NCBI RefSeq assembly: GCF_027923385.1
Contig: NZ_BSEC01000001.1
Span: forward strand, 2,058,501-2,122,500
DNA from: Methylocystis echinoides
Lineage (GTDB): Bacteria; Pseudomonadota; Alphaproteobacteria; Rhizobiales; Beijerinckiaceae
Length of the DNA: 64,000 bases
Direction: 5' to 3'
Part shown: positions 62,960-64,000 of the stretch, one piece after another
Layout of the letters: every line of letters starts with the position of its first letter
Position numbering within the stretch: position 1 is the stretch's first letter
Made by a program: the position numbers and the translations under genes
Notes under the pieces: generated by a model
Database searches by the model: none
What the model saw: only the letters and a program-made list of their open reading frames with translations
What the model was told of the DNA's origin: nothing

Positions 62960-63892
62960 TCAGGCGGCCTCGGCGCGTGTTCGTTCGATCAGGAGACGCG
63001 CACATGTTGTGAAGGCGTCGAATTCTCGAGCGAGATCTTCCGTGTTTAGCGCACGGCGGTAGCCGGGAGCGCTCTTGTTCGAAAAGGCCCAGGTGCCGCC
63101 GCCTGGGTTGATCTCGATTACATAAAGATCGCCATTCCTGTCGCGAAGAATATCGCATCCCTGAAGCGCGACATCGGGCATGGCGCGATAGATTCTGGCG
63201 GCGAATGCGAGAAGTTCCGGATCATGCGACGCGTAGAGCTTCACATCGGGCGGCGCCGGCATGAAATCGCCTGGTTCGAAGGTCTCACGTTCAGGATCGA
63301 GCTGGAGCGGCTTCGTCGATTCGCGGACGAAGGTAAAAATTGGTTCCCCGAACAAGGTGAGCACCCGCGCCGTCATGGCGTGTCCGCAATCGATGAATTT
63401 CTGCGCAATCATCGGCCCCCAGCGACCGGGATGATGCTCTGGATAATCCTCGAGCGGGCGGTATCGCACCGTCTCGGTTCGCCGCAATTCGACGCCTTGC
63501 CCCCAGGACGCGAGCGCGAATGATGGTTTGACCAGCACGAGCGGTCCGTAAATCGCAGGGTCCAGACGCGTTTCCGGGACGATTTCTTCGAATGGCGGAA
63601 CCGCGACACCGCCAGCCGCAAGCGCGCGTATCTCTTCGAGCTTGGAGATCTGCCGGCCTTGGTAGATTTTGCCGCGGTCCGGCTGGAAGGAAAGGAGACA
63701 GATGGGCGAGAAGACGAGGGTTGGTCGCCGCGCCGCCTTTTTCCGTGTCGCGGAGGATCTGGTCGCATTTGACGCGATGAACACTTCTATGTCTGGAGCG
63801 GCCGCTTCGACGAGCGACTTTATCGCATGGAAATCGCCGATATCCTGCCAGCCCTCCGAATGCACCAGCACGAGATTTCTGGTCGGCTCCAT
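62960..63892 (-). CDS. ATP-grasp family protein
   Basis: A 310-residue protein. Visible ATP-grasp features are GPLVLVKPSFALASWGQGVE (nucleotide-binding Lys), MIAQKFIDCGHAMTARVLTL and the metal-binding DILRDRNGDLYVIEINPGGG with its Glu and Asn. The last motif is typical of RimK- or carboxylate-amine ligase-type enzymes. N-terminal LVLVHSEGWQDIGDFHAIKS is unusual. The substrate is unknown. It is oriented against the fucosyltransferase and lies 27 bases after another minus-strand gene, so it may belong to a different operon. Confidence 0.83.
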   Translation of the reverse strand: MEPTRNLVLVHSEGWQDIGDFHAIKSLVEAAAPDIEVFIASNATRSSATRKKAARRPTLVFSPICLLSFQPDRGKIYQGRQISKLEEIRALAAGGVAVPPFEEIVPETRLDPAIYGPLVLVKPSFALASWGQGVELRRTETVRYRPLEDYPEHHPGRWGPMIAQKFIDCGHAMTARVLTLFGEPIFTFVRESTKPLQLDPERETFEPGDFMPAPPDVKLYASHDPELLAFAARIYRAMPDVALQGCDILRDRNGDLYVIEINPGGGTWAFSNKSAPGYRRALNTEDLAREFDAFTTCARLLIERTRAEAA

Positions 63893-63919
63893 TTCAGTCC
63901 ACCTGGCGCTGCTGTCTTG

Positions 63920-64000
63920 TCACGAGGCTCGAGCGCCCAGCGCTCTTGCTTTCAGCCCGTAATGCGTTTCGTCAGGCGCGAAGCGGGCCGCATCTGCGAA
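63920..64000 (-). CDS. C-terminal end of a gene running off the window
   Basis: An open minus-strand frame enters from the window edge and ends at TGA (63922-63920), giving 26 residues (FADAARFAPDETHYGLKARA ...). It lies 27 bases upstream of the ATP-grasp gene in the same direction, so the two are likely co-transcribed. Too short to identify. Confidence 0.45.
   Translation of the reverse strand, partial: FADAARFAPDETHYGLKARALGARAS

Overview
The window reads as a chromosome segment of a high-GC alphaproteobacterium of the order Hyphomicrobiales (Rhizobiales), most likely a methylotroph or methanotroph near Methylocystis/Methylosinus. The clues are a mesaconyl-CoA hydratase of the ethylmalonyl-CoA pathway, a lanmodulin-like EF-hand protein beside a PQQ/lanthanide-type ABC transport operon, polyproline-linked Omp25-type porins, and palindromic intergenic repeats of rhizobial style. 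The genus assignment is inference.

Layout. (1) Bases 1 to about 11,741 are accessory DNA ending at the 3' end of a tRNA-Ala(CGC) gene. They hold an overlapping phage-like gene train (HTH regulator, DUF3987 protein, RuvC-like nuclease, small terminase, virion-like protein) with no large terminase, portal or integrase in view. Cargo follows: a lipoprotein, two small Cys-containing exported proteins and a porin nearly duplicating a host porin. There is also a complete IS256-family insertion with a perfect 9-bp target duplication. (2) 11.9-34.2 kb is ordinary chromosome: YggT/DUF167, mesaconyl-CoA hydratase, PRC-barrel and Hsp20 stress genes, gltB-gltD, an L,D-transpeptidase, SGNH proteins, RNase T2, rlmJ, an old yellow enzyme, a GST, kbp, a pteridine-reductase-like SDR, tsaD and a PLD-family protein. 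(3) 34.3-36.8 kb is a small island between tsaD and gpsA. It carries a Ser/Thr-rich putative type III effector and a CesT-type chaperone, flanked by a decayed 63-bp piece of gpsA. (4) 36.9-46.1 kb holds gpsA and a lanthanide/PQQ-linked transport operon (lanmodulin-like protein, substrate-binding protein, beta-propeller, ATPase, permease), a GNAT enzyme and a NarL-type two-component pair. (5) 46.2-64.0 kb holds a 2OG-Fe(II) hydroxylase, the second porin and a surface-glycan cluster. That cluster is split by a cold-shock gene and by a 1590-residue caspase-like/STAND ATPase/helical-repeat protein, a bacterial NLR-like architecture.

The three most interesting items are the caspase-STAND protein (54.9-59.6 kb), the lanmodulin-like protein with its transporter (37.9-43.4 kb), and the orphan effector-chaperone cassette (34.5-36.7 kb). 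All functional statements come from motifs and family knowledge read by eye; no database search was run.
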